A stretch of DNA of 64,000 nucleotides from Acytostelium subglobosum LB1 (lineage: Eukaryota > Evosea > Eumycetozoa > Acytosteliales > Acytosteliaceae), in assembly GCF_000787575.1 (NCBI RefSeq), contig NW_012236523.1, positions 559,854-623,853 on the forward strand, given 5' to 3'. Position 1 is the stretch's first letter. Every line of letters begins with the position of its first letter. Shown piece by piece: positions 31,284 through 41,714 of this stretch. Under the pieces are notes generated by a model. That model saw only the letters and a program-made list of their open reading frames with translations, was not told the origin of the DNA and ran no database searches. Made by a program: the position numbers and the translations under genes.

Positions 31284-31905
31284 TTAAATTTTGTTTTCAA
31301 GCAAATACTCTTGCAATTTGTCATTGTTAAGTGACTTTGAAGCAGCCACAATTATCACTCCCCACCAACGACGACCATGGTTGTCTTTGGTCACTGCTCT
31401 TATGCCCTTGTATCTCGGATCAATTGGGATCACAAGTATGTGTTGGTTAGACTTGGGGATGGCAATATGATCCATCTCATGTTGGTCAACTATGCCTTCC
31501 CAACAGTCCCTGGTAACATTGTTAGTTGACAGGCTCACCTCTACAGTATCCTTCTTATCACCAAGGACAGCTTGGACCACCTTAAAGTTGGCATAGGGAA
31601 AACAATAATGGATCTTGACAATACCAGGGCAACCAGTCACTCCAGAAAGATGGTGGAAGGGGTGGATGGTGAGAGAGGCAATTGATTGGGTGACCTCTGC
31701 CAATGGATCCATATCATAATCATCATATATGTTCTCCTCACTCCTTCTGAACTTGAGAGGGGGTGACGCAGGGGTATCATCATCAATCACTAGAGCAGGT
31801 TGGGGGGCACGTCGAGCTTGGCGAGGAATACGTACGAGCACAGGTTCATGTGCAGGTGCAGGAGCAGGTACAGGAGCAGGTGCAGGAGCAGGTGCAGGAG
31901 CAGGT

Positions 31906-31940
<35 letters not shown>

Positions 31941-31960
31941 TGCAGGAGCAGGTTCAGGTC

Positions 31961-31994
<34 letters not shown>

Positions 31995-32417
31995 TGCATG
32001 TGCAGGCCCAGGAGCAGGTTCATGTGCATGTTCAGGTTCTTCAGCTACTTGTCCAGCAGGTGCATCGGGTAGGGGCACTGCAGGTGCTTGTCTGGCAGGT
32101 GCTCTCATTCTCCTTCCTCCAGCATTCACATTGCCCAGTTCGATAACTGCTCTTTCCCTTTCAACTTTATTCTGGATTGACCTTGGAGTGCGATCTAGAT
32201 TTGAGATTTATAATTGGTTAGTATTTTTATCAAATATATTGATTGATTGATTGAATGATGATGATTGATTGGTTGATTGATTGATTGATTGATTCTTACT
32301 ATTTCCAAAATCTGCTAAGAGTTTGGCCGCAATACGATCGTAGTTTAGGCCTTCAGCTACGCTCTGATTGATAACAACCATCTCCTCAGGAGAGAAGTGT
32401 TTGTGAGTAAAAGCCAT
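31284..32417 (-). CDS. Harbinger Myb/SANT-like DNA-binding partner protein with Pro-Ala repeat
   Basis: Two exons, 32417-32300 and 32194-31284, give 342 aa. Residues 1-60 form a Myb/SANT-like trihelix (HFSPEEMVVINQSVAEGLNY, DRIAAKLLADFGN, RTPRSIQNKVER): the third helix has the Arg-Ser-x-x-x-x-Lys pattern of recognition helices. Residues about 80-165 are a Pro-Ala-rich stretch (PAPAPAPAPEP). The last 170 residues are an ordered domain with no clear family (VVQAVLGDKKDTVEVS, RRWWGVIIVAASK). In studied Harbinger elements the Myb-like protein binds the transposase, brings it into the nucleus and recognises the element ends; that role is inferred here. It is divergent to the transposase gene with a shared 0.6-kb promoter region. 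Confidence 0.75.
31850..32040. repeat. hexanucleotide repeat coding Pro-Ala in the SANT-like gene
   Basis: Plus-strand GCAGGT/GCAGGA units in tandem, interrupted by GGTTCA and GGTCCA variants. On the minus strand this reads Ala-Pro. Open frames appear on all sides of it only because of the repeat. Confidence 0.9.
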
Positions 32418-33031
32418 TAATAATTATTATTATCATCTAATATAACTAGATAAACCATTGTATGATAAATATTGTCAATAACAATTTAATTGAGAGGATT
32501 AAGTTGTTACTTAATATCTCAACCTATGACTAATTAAGATCTTCCCTTACATCGGAAATTAAAGAGTGAGAGACAATAGGCCAATATTAAAGATTAGTCT
32601 CTGGTCAATTTGAAATCTATATGAACTTGTTTGGAAAAACTACCTCATTATATCAATCTAAGATGTTCAAGTAAATCTGAAGATTGTACGCACATTTTAA
32701 TTGGTGAAGTAAGTATTATAATAGACAAATGTGTATATATGTCACCTGTCTCAACATAGAACCACAAGTCGGGAAGTATGAGATTTACTGTGAGGAACAT
32801 GACAACTTCTCATTTCAAGTTTGGTGGTCTGTTCTCAACCCACTTCCCAAATTAGATTAGGGGTGTCTGTTGGAACAAATCTTAAGATTGCTTTACACAC
32901 CCCACAAATCGAAACAATAACCCCACCCCATATCGATAACATTCAACTACCACAACTACAACTACTACAACAACAACAAGAATAACAACACATAAGTAAT
33001 AACTGTTTTTAGTGATTAATTAAATCACTTT
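32418..33031. promoter_or_regulatory. divergent promoter region inside the Harbinger element
   Basis: About 610 bp between the two start codons of the transposon genes, AT-rich with a CAACTACAACTACTACAAC run just before the transposase. No additional gene seen. The location implies it drives both genes; specific elements are not identified. Confidence 0.5.
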
Positions 33032-33971
33032 ATGATGGGGTACAAGAGAAAGAAACAGGCAGAGTTCGATGACTATACCGATGTCTCATTCAAAGAGAAA
33101 TTTGGAGTACATAAAGTCGTAGCCAAACAACTCCTTGAGGACATTAAATTCACCGAGCAACACTGGCTGATGTGGACACTGGACTTCTTGCGAAACTACA
33201 ACTCTTTCAACTATAGCTCGGCACACTTTGGAGTATGTGATAAGAACTTCAGAGAGAAAGTTTGGATGGTGATTGACAGTATCAAACAGCTCAGCATCAA
33301 GGTAAGTAGTCTGTCATATGATTGTCCGTACGGACGGTTCGTGAGCATTAGGCATACATACCAGACTAACATCATCACAGCACCGCACACTTTCAAAGAC
33401 TAAGTTCGACAAAGATAAAGAGAGCCTTCCAGATCATGCCGCAGATCATCCTGAAGCAACTATTGCATTGGCTGTCGACTCCACCTTCTGCGACCTGGAG
33501 ACTAAAGACAATGGATTCTACAACGGTGAGAAGAAGAGGTTTGGTGTGAAGTATGAAGTTGCATGTGTAGTTAGAACTGGAGAAATTGTGTGGGTGTCCG
33601 GACCGCATGGGGCATCCGAGGCTGACGTTGACATTTACAGACAAGGGCTTAAGCAAGAATTGATGGCAATTGACAAGGTCAGGGCAGTCGCTGACAAAGG
33701 ATACCAAGGCGAACCTGACACACTAATCACGCCCTTCAAAAAGAAGCAAGGAGCCATTCACCTCCCCCCAATGGAAAAGATCTACAATGACTGGGTTCAG
33801 TCTATTCGATTCATCATCGAGAATATATTCAGTAGCTACAAACTATTCAATGCATTGAATAGACAATTCCGAGGAACAGTGGACCAGCACCGAGATATCT
33901 TTGATGTAATCACATATATCATCAACCTTGACACAAAATTCAAAATTAATCATATTATAAATAAATCCTAA
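33032..33971 (+). CDS. PIF/Harbinger DDE transposase (DDE_Tnp_4 type)
   Basis: Two exons, 33032-33301 and 33381-33971, joined in phase 0 (GTAAGT donor, CACAG acceptor), give 286 aa. Catalytic triad by position in family motifs: first Asp in LAVDSTFCDLE, second Asp in VADKGYQGEPD, and Glu in RFIIENIFSSYKLF. The usual Gly-x-x-x-D-x-x-x-x block between the Asp residues is present as VSGPHGASEADVDIYR. The N-terminal 90 residues are a helical, likely DNA-binding region. It is somewhat shorter than many Harbinger transposases but has all core motifs and no break. The stop is just before the right TIR. It would cut and paste the element at 3-bp targets together with its SANT-like partner. Confidence 0.88.
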
Positions 33972-33975
33972 AAAT

Positions 33976-33995
33976 ATGACATCTACCTGGGGTCC
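33976..33995 (-). repeat. right TIR of the Harbinger element
   Basis: ATGACATCTACCTGGGGTCC, the exact inverse of 31239-31258, followed by the AGT duplication at 33996-33998. Confidence 0.9.
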
Positions 33996-34158
33996 AGTGG
34001 TTTGGTGGTATCGATGAGAATATCCCAGGGTTAGGGCAAGGGTCAAGGGTTGAGGGTTGGGATGGTAGTGAGTTGTTTATTGTGATAATGACCTTGTTCA
34101 AAAAACAGATAATATATAGTGATAGAGATAGATGTGGCAACTACAACAAAGACAATGC

Positions 34159-36459
34159 TTAAGCATTGCTCGACTCTACAAATAGTGGATTGGTACCAGA
34201 TGCAGGATTCTCTGTGTATAGTGGATTGGAACTGGTTGTTGTGATCTTGTTCTCGTTGGCACTCTTCCAGTGGTCATATCCCTTCTTGCCTCCGAATATG
34301 ATGACGGCCAATGCCACAGCACCTGCCACTACAATACCGGCAATGACACCGGTGGAGATCACTGCAGCCTTGTTACAGCCGAATGGTTTGGGCGAGTACT
34401 CGTGGAAGTCACACTTCTGTGTCTCATTGTTGCACACGCCGTACTGGCAGTCGGGATCGGGTGCCACGCACTTGCGAGCGAATTGCATGCAGCCGAGACG
34501 TGGGTCACAGAGCGAGTCCATGCAGAAGTCGCCAGTGTCACAGGTCCTGTTGGTGACGGTGCAGCCGACGCCTGGGGTGCATTGGCCGACGAGACAGAGG
34601 CCCTCATCTGGACAGGACAGCTTCTCAGAGTGATCACAGCCCTTGGTTGGGTCACACTTGTCGATGGTGCATGGGTCGTTGTCCTGGCATGGGATTGATG
34701 TTGCCTTGCACTCACCAGCCTGACAGGTGACGTCTGTGCATTGGTTGGCATGGCTGCACAGAGAGTCGGTGTCGACGCATGTGCCATTGGCAGCCCTGCT
34801 GCACACCTGGCAACCGCTGCACACGACGGGGGTGTAGGTGATCTGGCCGGTGGTCAAGTTGCAGTGGCCAACCATGCACGGGTCGCTGTTGTCGATGACC
34901 ACGTCGGAGTACTCGCATTTCTCGGTGTTAGTGTTGCACTTGGCCACCTTACACATCTCGGTCTTGGATGGATCGCAGCAGCCGCACTCCTTCTCACTCA
35001 GCTTCTTGAAATCACAGCCCTTGCCCGGGGTACAGAAGTACTCGGTACAGGCTTCGGGTGTCTCTGGCATGCAGGTCTTGGGCTGGGACAGACAGCCACT
35101 GGCAGAGTCACAGCTGTAGACAGTGCAGAATTGGTCGGTGCCGTTACAGTTGACTGGAGTGGAATCACAACGGTCCTTGGTTGGGTCGGAGCCTGGCACA
35201 CACTTGAGGCTGGTGCACTTGTCGTTGTTGCTGCACAATGGCTTGTACAACCAGCCTGACTTTGGATCGCAGTGGGTACCAACTTGGCAGGAGATCAATG
35301 GTGCTGGCTTCTTGTCGCCGACCACACATGAACCTCCCTCACACTTGTAGGCGTTACACTTGTCGGCGGCAGTCTGGGCATCACATGTGATCTTGGTGTG
35401 ATTGCAGTACTTTGCGACGTTGTCTGGGTTGGCGCCTGGTGTGATGGCAGCTGGACAGGCATCGATTGTGCACGAGTCCTTGTCATCACAGTCCTTGGAG
35501 GCGGAGCAACATGAAGATCCATCACCATTACAAATACCACAGAAGTCGAACCAGAGGCAACGGACCTCAATGTTGGTATCAATCCTAATTGTGGACTGAT
35601 CAGTGTGTCTCTCACAGTAGTAGAAGTCGAATGGATATGTCTTGCCCTATATTATTCATGATTGATTGATGGAGTGAGTGAGTAATTATGTGATGGAATG
35701 GTTCCTGTATGGATGGAACATACCTTAACCAAATTGAGGGTTGTCAAGTCGACACTGCCCTCCTCGGCAGAATGGAGACCACCGAGATCTACGGCCAACT
35801 TGTTGTTGATGAACACCCAGACATCGTCATCACCTTTGAAGAAGAACTCTTCATTGCCACGGTAGGTAAAGTATGAGTTCAACTTGAGACAGAAGTGGAA
35901 GTTTTGGTATTCACCAAAGGCATCCTTGTACTCGTGTGCCTTGTCATAGTCAACATCCCATCCTTGTCCATTGATTGGGAAGAAGTTCTGATTCTCCATG
36001 GTATAGATACCATTGTTATCCTTCAATGTAAAGGTCAAATCGTATGGGATGAACTTATTGATGTTTGGAGTATTGGAGAAGAATGATGGGAATAAGTCTG
36101 GCTTAATAATACGACCGAATCTCCACAAGTCCTCATCAATAACCAAGTCTGGAATCTTGGTAGTCTCATTCAATGTCTTCTTAACCATTCCAGGTTTCAG
36201 ACCAGTATAAGTACCAACATCAGCTTCAAAGTTTTCATTATATTCTGGATAATGATCAAAGATGGCAACTGTCATTGTGAATGATTCTATTTGTTTGATT
36301 GATTGATTGTTTGTGTTAGTGAGGGTAAGGGCAAGGGCAAGGGCAAGGGTTGATGTTAAAGGTGCAAAGATGGAACATACCTTGACGTTGTCCATTGATG
36401 GACAAGCTTGTTATTAATAGCAGGAGACAAAGTAATATTATTTGATTGTAGTTATACAT
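34159..36459 (-). CDS. psi-family fibro-slime/cysteine-rich type I membrane protein, copy 2
   Basis: Three exons on the minus strand, 36459-36381, 36286-35724 and 35646-34159, give 709 aa. The signal peptide is ILLCLLLLITSLSINGQ. The PA14/fibro-slime domain has YQNFHFCLKLNSYFTYRG and FFKGDDDVWVFINNKLAVDL then GGLHS. The last exon starts at GKTYPFDFYYCERH and holds CTDC-type Cys repeats (CQDNDPCTIDKC and similar), a membrane helix (AAVISTGVIAGIVVAGAVAL) and a tail with NPLYTEN and NPLFVES. First exon length and phase equal those of copy 1 at 5846-8211, but copy 1 has an extra intron inside the domain. Psi proteins act at the cell surface in developmental signalling and cell-type choice; the ligand is unknown. 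The gene lies next to the Harbinger element (164 bp from its right end) and looks undamaged. Confidence 0.9.
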
Positions 36460-37330
36460 TATTGTAATTGTATTTTAAAAGATATAAAGAATGAATAAAT
36501 ATTCTTGATTTATTGTCAAGTAGATTCAAAGGTAAGTGTACCATTGATTAGGGAAGGGACTCGAGGATACACGTGATTGTGCATCCACGTCCTAGAAAAT
36601 ACAATCCCATCAATCCGATCCTATGACCAACGCCAACATCAACACCAACACTTGAACTCTTGATCATTCATTCTCTGGTAATACCGAACACCACTCGCAT
36701 GTACACATGATGACTCTAACGACATCAACTTCAATCGTCAGATCACCTCACGACAAATTCTCTAGAATAATAATTATAATTATTATTTTTCAGATATATG
36801 ATAAAGAGGTTGTTGGGAGAGGATGTGACATTTACATTTACAACATGTTGTAATGAGCGCGTCATTTATCATTGAGCCATGATTGATAGGGTAAAGGCCT
36901 GATCGAGGCCCATCAATGGCGTTGTGAATTCACAGGTACTGATGCCGGGACACGGTAATGGGGGTCAACATGTTGACCTGCGCATCACTTTTAGTTCCAT
37001 TTTGGGTCGTTTTCTGCGCCTCGTCCGATTTTCGGCATCGGATGCCACACGTGCTCTCGTGTGGTATCCACCCAACAAACTTGGTCAACGTTGTTGTGTG
37101 ATTGCGATGGGCCTGGTCAGGTGGATGCATGGATTGATGAATCCGATGCGATGAGATTAATGTCATTCATTCATTCATCCGGTTAGTTAGTCAGATATTT
37201 AGTTGGTTGACATGTTGCCATTGATGCTATTCATAGGCAATGTCGGTTCTCCAAACAATGATTCATTGATTGATTGATTGATTGAATGATTGGTTGATTG
37301 ACCAAGGTATATATTGGATTGTATTATTGA
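36460..37330. other. intergenic, no gene recognised
   Basis: About 870 bp between two minus-strand genes. It contains the psi promoter, a palindromic AATAATAATTATAATTATTATT at about 36767-36787 and a TTGATTGATTGATTGAATGATTGG run at 37264-37290. Two opposed 76-78-codon open frames near 36924-37166 mirror each other and are not protein-like. No tRNA found. Confidence 0.5.
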
Positions 37331-38628
37331 TCAATGCCTGTGTGGCCTGACCTTCTTGTCCTTTGTACCCTTTGCCTTTACCTTCTCCTCCTTCTTCTGT
37401 GATCTCTCTTCTCTTTTCAGTAATTGTTTCTCTTTCTTCAACTTGTACTGTAACTTTGCTTCCTCTTCATCATCCTCATCCTCATCCTCATCCTCATCTT
37501 CATCTTCATCTTCATCCTCATCCTCGCCTTCTTCGTCTTCATTGTCTATGTCGTCCTCCTCCTTGTTATCTGCTTTGTTGGTCTCCTCGTCTTCATCTTC
37601 TTCATCCTCATCCTCGTCCTCTTCGTCTTCATCCTCGTCTTCTTCATCTTCATCCTCATCCTCATTATCGTCATCATCATTTCCATCATCATCATCATCA
37701 TCACTGTAGTCGAACTGACTTGGTAGTGTGACTCTGTTTGGATTGGCAACTAGACCATCTTCGTTGATGTCCAGTTTGGTCAGTCGTTGAAGTGACTCAT
37801 CCTCACACTTCTTGATAAAGTCATTCTGAACCTGTACGACCTCTGCGCTATCCTTGCACTTTGAGTATCTCTCAAACAGATCCTTGTTGACCGTGTAGAA
37901 CGAAGGTCCCCATTTGAATCCACCCAATATCTGATGTGCCTCCTTGTCAAAGCCAGTTATAAACAGGCATGCTGCCACTGCCTCCACACAAGACAACTTG
38001 AAAGGTTTGCCATAGTTCACTGGATTGGCTGCGATGAGGAATGGTACTATTCATACATTCAAAGTCAAAGTTAGTATGAGTTTGAGTATGATTGATAATT
38101 GATTGATTGAATGAATGAGGGTAACTTACATAGTCGATCACAACCACCTCTCATCTTGGCGAATGGTATAGACTCAAGCTTGGCCCATGAACAATCGACT
38201 ACTGATATACCAATCTGTTGTACAATGTCACGATCGCAAGGTGCTATAGACTGCTTTCCATCAGGTCTGTGAGGTCATGAGAGTCAGGGTCAGAGTCATG
38301 CGGGTAATGAATGAACTGATGAATGTACATACGTTAAGACGATACCTCTGAACTTGTTACCGAGTGTGAGTGACTTGACGTAGCCGAGACGTTCGAGCTT
38401 GCGACCTGTACACTTCTTGCTGTCACATTGACCAAAGTCCCACATGGCCAACTTGATAGGGTAGCTCTTGGCGAGTATACGATGTCTCTCCTCACCCTTT
38501 GAACCTGCTATCTCACCTGATGATGCCACTGCTGTTGTAGCCTTACCATCTTGTTCAAATGTCCTCTCCTTATGTTTATTAGTTGGTATCTTCTTTTGTT
38601 TGTTTGAGAATGATGATGATTTAGTCAT
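37331..38628 (-). CDS. tsr3: 18S rRNA aminocarboxypropyltransferase TSR3 (one-base assembly error)
   Basis: Exons 38628-38333, 38266-38130 and about 38047-37331 give about 382 aa. TSR3 transfers an aminocarboxypropyl group from S-adenosylmethionine to a hypermodified pseudouridine of 18S rRNA late in 40S maturation. Matches include AMWDFGQCDSKKCTGRKLER, LGNKFRGIVLT, PDGKQSIAPCDRDIV, VVDCSWAKLESIPF and NPVNYGKPFKLSCVEAVAA, in order. The C-terminus has a long Asp/Glu run (about 37480-37700) and a short basic end, as in many TSR3 proteins. Exon 3 does not join in frame unless one A is removed from the AAA run at 38040-38042. With that removed it reads LPFLIAANPVNYG exactly as in the family, so the extra base is probably a homopolymer error. 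Confidence 0.9.
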
Positions 38629-38924
38629 TATTATTATTATCTCTATAAATATATATTGATTATTATTTGTTTGAAAAGTTAAATGAATGCCCAAGTATCT
38701 TCGAACGACACTCTCGTCTTTTTGTTCGTCTCCCCTCACACACTCACACACCCCACAGACTGGAACTATTCCATGCAATCAATCAACCAAATACACGATA
38801 AGAATTGTTCTAATATATATTGTACATTATATATGTTTATATATATACGTATACCATTCAGAATGATCACTCTGGTTTGTGAGTGAGAGTGATTGAGATC
38901 GATCAATCAATCAAAGGACGACGT

Positions 38925-40400
38925 TTAGACAGCAAAGAGTAGTCCTCTCTCCTTGACCTTTTCGGCGGTCTTCTTGCAGCACCACTCCTCCTCGCACTCT
39001 TGAATGCAGTTCTGTGCGCAAAAGTCGTAGTCCTTGATGTTCTTGTGGATGAACTCTGGTTGGATGGATGTGGAGTGGATGCCGTAGTGATGGAAGATGG
39101 GCTTGACAGACTCGACGATCAGTGCAAAGTCCGAGCCCTCCTCCACGCCAACGTGCACTGTGCCAATCGTCATGCCGTCCACCAGCTGCCACACGTGCAG
39201 GTCGTGCAGACTGAGCACACCCTCGACCTTTCTGATCTTGGTGCGCATCTTGTCCAGGTTGACGCCGTTGGGCACCTGCTGCAAAAGGATGAGTGATGCG
39301 CGCTTCACCAGAGGCACCGACGACAGCATGGTCAAACCGATGATGATGAGACTGCTGACCGGGTCGACGTAGTCGGTCCAGCCGCCGCTCGAGTACTGCA
39401 GGATGATTCCAGTGACCAGCACAAACAGCGAGGCGATGGCGTCGCCGAGGAAGTGGATAAACACACCAAACATGTTGAGGTCCATGCCGCACATCTTTCC
39501 GTCCGAGTGCTTGTCCTTTTTCTTGTGGCTGTCCTTCTTTTTCTTGGTGGCCTCGGCGCCGTGTGAGTGGCCGTGATCGCAAAAGTCCTCGTCGTCAAAC
39601 TTGGCGCTGGCGCGGTGTGAGTGGCCGTGCTCTTGCTCGGCGTCATGTCCGTGACCGTGGCCATGCTTCTCTTTCTTGTGGCCGTCCTTCTTTTTCTCGG
39701 CGCCGTCATGGCCGTGACCATGTCCATGCTTTTCCTTCTTTTCCTTCTTTTTCTCGGTGCCGCCGTGAGCGTGCGAGTGTCCGCCGCCGCCACCGCCGTG
39801 GCTGTGTGCATGTGCCTGGCCCGTGCAGGCAAAGACGATAGTGCCCAGCGTGTTGATGGCCAGACCAGATGCAGCAATCGAGATGAAGACGATGCCCTGC
39901 TCCATTGGCTGGGGGTGGATGAAGCGAGGGATGGCTTCGAGCGCCACGTAGATGCCCATCGAGATGAGGAAGCAGCCGTTGGTCAGACCGCCGAGCACTT
40001 CAGCACGTGCCCAGCCGTAGGACATCTGGTCGTCGGAGCCCCTCTTGGCAGCATTCTGTGCCCACCACGCTACAAACAACGAGATGACATCGGTCAGATT
40101 GTGGAAGCCATCCGACAGCAATGTCAACGATCCAGTATAAATAGCGGCCGTCAGTTCGGCCAATACATAAAACAACGTCAGTACACCAATCGATATCAGT
40201 GCGAATGACTTTGAATTGAATCCTCCACTCCTTTCCTTTCCATGTCCACCATGTGATCCATGTCCTCCATGTCCATGTCCATGTGATCCGTGATCATGTC
40301 CATGTCCATGATCACTGTTTGTTTGATTATGATTGATGGGTGTGAGTGGAATGGTTCCAGATTGATGATGATTGATTGTGTCAGTCCTAACAAGTTCCAT
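38925..40400 (-). CDS. ZnT/CDF-family zinc transporter
   Basis: Single-exon gene of 491 aa, ATG at 40400. It is a cation diffusion facilitator (SLC30) with six membrane helices. The zinc-site helices are intact: helix 2 has [16 protein letters not shown] (His and Asp spaced by three) and helix 5 has [15 protein letters not shown] (again His-x3-Asp). The N-terminus ([15 protein letters not shown]) and the long loop between helices 4 and 5 (about 39530-39800, GHGHDH repeats with KKEK spacers) are His-rich, as in vesicular ZnT proteins. The C-terminal cytosolic domain contains [19 protein letters not shown], a typical CDF motif. It moves zinc out of the cytosol into vesicles or out of the cell in exchange for protons. 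Which dictyostelid Znt it corresponds to cannot be told. Confidence 0.9.
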   Translation of the reverse strand: MELVRTDTINHHQSGTIPLTPINHNQTNSDHGHGHDHGSHGHGHGGHGSHGGHGKERSGGFNSKSFALISIGVLTLFYVLAELTAAIYTGSLTLLSDGFHNLTDVISLFVAWWAQNAAKRGSDDQMSYGWARAEVLGGLTNGCFLISMGIYVALEAIPRFIHPQPMEQGIVFISIAASGLAINTLGTIVFACTGQAHAHSHGGGGGGHSHAHGGTEKKKEKKEKHGHGHGHDGAEKKKDGHKKEKHGHGHGHDAEQEHGHSHRASAKFDDEDFCDHGHSHGAEATKKKKDSHKKKDKHSDGKMCGMDLNMFGVFIHFLGDAIASLFVLVTGIILQYSSGGWTDYVDPVSSLIIIGLTMLSSVPLVKRASLILLQQVPNGVNLDKMRTKIRKVEGVLSLHDLHVWQLVDGMTIGTVHVGVEEGSDFALIVESVKPIFHHYGIHSTSIQPEFIHKNIKDYDFCAQNCIQECEEEWCCKKTAEKVKERGLLFAV

Positions 40401-41714
40401 TCAATCACTCTAACTCACTCACTCATTCATTCATTCACTCTCCTGTCCCCTCCTGTCCCCTCCTGTCCTCTGTCGTCCTGTCCTGATCCTGTGTTAACCT
40501 ACTCATTGAGCAGCAATGGCTGAGTATCTTTATCCTTTCGACTCATAGTCTATAAGTATATTATATATATGTTGTATGTGTAGTATTTGTATAAATAATG
40601 ATTGTAATATATGTGTGTATAATGAATGAATATTGTTGATATTTAGTTGAGTAGGGTGATACAGCAAGTATGGAATAATACAACCCCTATTTAGGTTCTG
40701 ATTAGTTATTACTGTTGTGTGTGTGGGTGATTGATTGATTGATTGATTGATTGGTTAAGTGTGTGTGTGAGTGAAAAGTGATGGATATAATGAGAACGAA
40801 AAAAAAAGATATTGATAGAGATAAAGATAAAGATTTAAGTTATCCCTTGACCCACTATTTGTATGAATCGTGGAATGAATGAATGTATTCAGGACCAACC
40901 TAGATTGACTTTTAGTGCCCTCCACAAAAAAAGACTGCCAAGATCAGTCCCAACAAATCAAAACCATTAAAGTTTTGAGAACCCAAGAGATATTTGATTG
41001 ATTCATTCGTTCGGCAGTGAGGTAGCCCCACCTCATACACACCTTATTTTCAACAACACCAATTTGTTTGATTAAAAACACAGTTGTAATCTTGGACCTG
41101 AGAGTGCGAGACAATAATAATCGGCGCGCCATCACCATCAGCACCTCTTTGATCAAACATCACATTACTAACCGTGTAGAAATACGGAGTGTCATAAGAT
41201 AGTTTAGTATTTGTTGACTTTGGATGGAGAGCAGCAAGGAGGAGATACAGGTGCGACCCATGTCAAAGGGCCTTGGAGGTCTTAAAGTTAGCGGGGGCCG
41301 TAGGTCGGTGGAGGTTGGTGTTTAATGACGTCCTTGCCGATACTTAGGTCGTTGTCTTGCCGACTACTCCCTTTGAATTCGCGGGCAACTGTTCATCTGC
41401 AGTCCAACAACATCCTCCATGCACTTTACCGCTGCCAATCAATGACGTCATTCTACTCTATTAATAGATTGACGTTGATTCGAATCGACTCATTCCTTCC
41501 ATCAATCATTCATCATTCATTCTAGATTGCATACATGTATTATGACTGGCTGACTGACTGATGGATAGTTGATTGATTGACAATTGGCAATGAATGAGTG
41601 AACTCTAAGGGGGGTATCACAAAAATCGAACGAAAGATGGTCCAACTTTGAAGATGCCTCATTCCTTCATTGTGAAGAGACATCGCCCAGCCATATATAT
41701 TAACTTAATAATCA
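40401..41714. other. long intergenic region between divergent genes
   Basis: About 1.3 kb between the ZnT (-) and PPR (+) genes. It has tract-like sequence (CCTGTCCCCTCCTGTCCCCTCC at 40441-40470, GATTGATTGATTGATTGATTGG at about 40732-40754). Nothing coding or tRNA-like was recognised. Positions about 41220-41350 are G-rich on the plus strand (AGCGGGGGCCGTAGGTCGGTGG) and could be a noncoding RNA or a leader, without evidence either way. Confidence 0.45.

Larger units (their letters stand above)
31239..33995. mobile_element. PIF/Harbinger-type DNA transposon, apparently complete
   Basis: 2,757 bp bounded by perfect 20-bp inverted repeats beginning GGACCCCAGGTAGATGTCAT (31239-31258 and 33976-33995). 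The direct 3-bp repeat AGT lies at 31236-31238 and 33996-33998. Inside are two divergent genes, as in known Harbinger elements: a DDE transposase (+) and a Myb/SANT-like protein (-). Both genes are open after removal of one short intron each, so the element looks whole and recent. It lies between cystinosin and the second psi gene, in intergenic DNA. Confidence 0.88.

Noticed and set aside
31729-32250. Plus-strand Gly-Ala repeat open frame
   Set aside because: Produced by the hexanucleotide repeat read on the wrong strand; no start context or splice structure.
36924-37166. Opposed open frames in the intergenic region
   Set aside because: No protein-like composition, no splice support, mirror images of each other.
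37314-37731. Plus-strand poly-Ser and His/Pro open frames
   Set aside because: Antisense of the Asp/Glu run of TSR3.
39563-40208. Plus-strand open frames over the ZnT gene
   Set aside because: Antisense shadows of the His-rich transporter gene, which has all CDF motifs on the minus strand.
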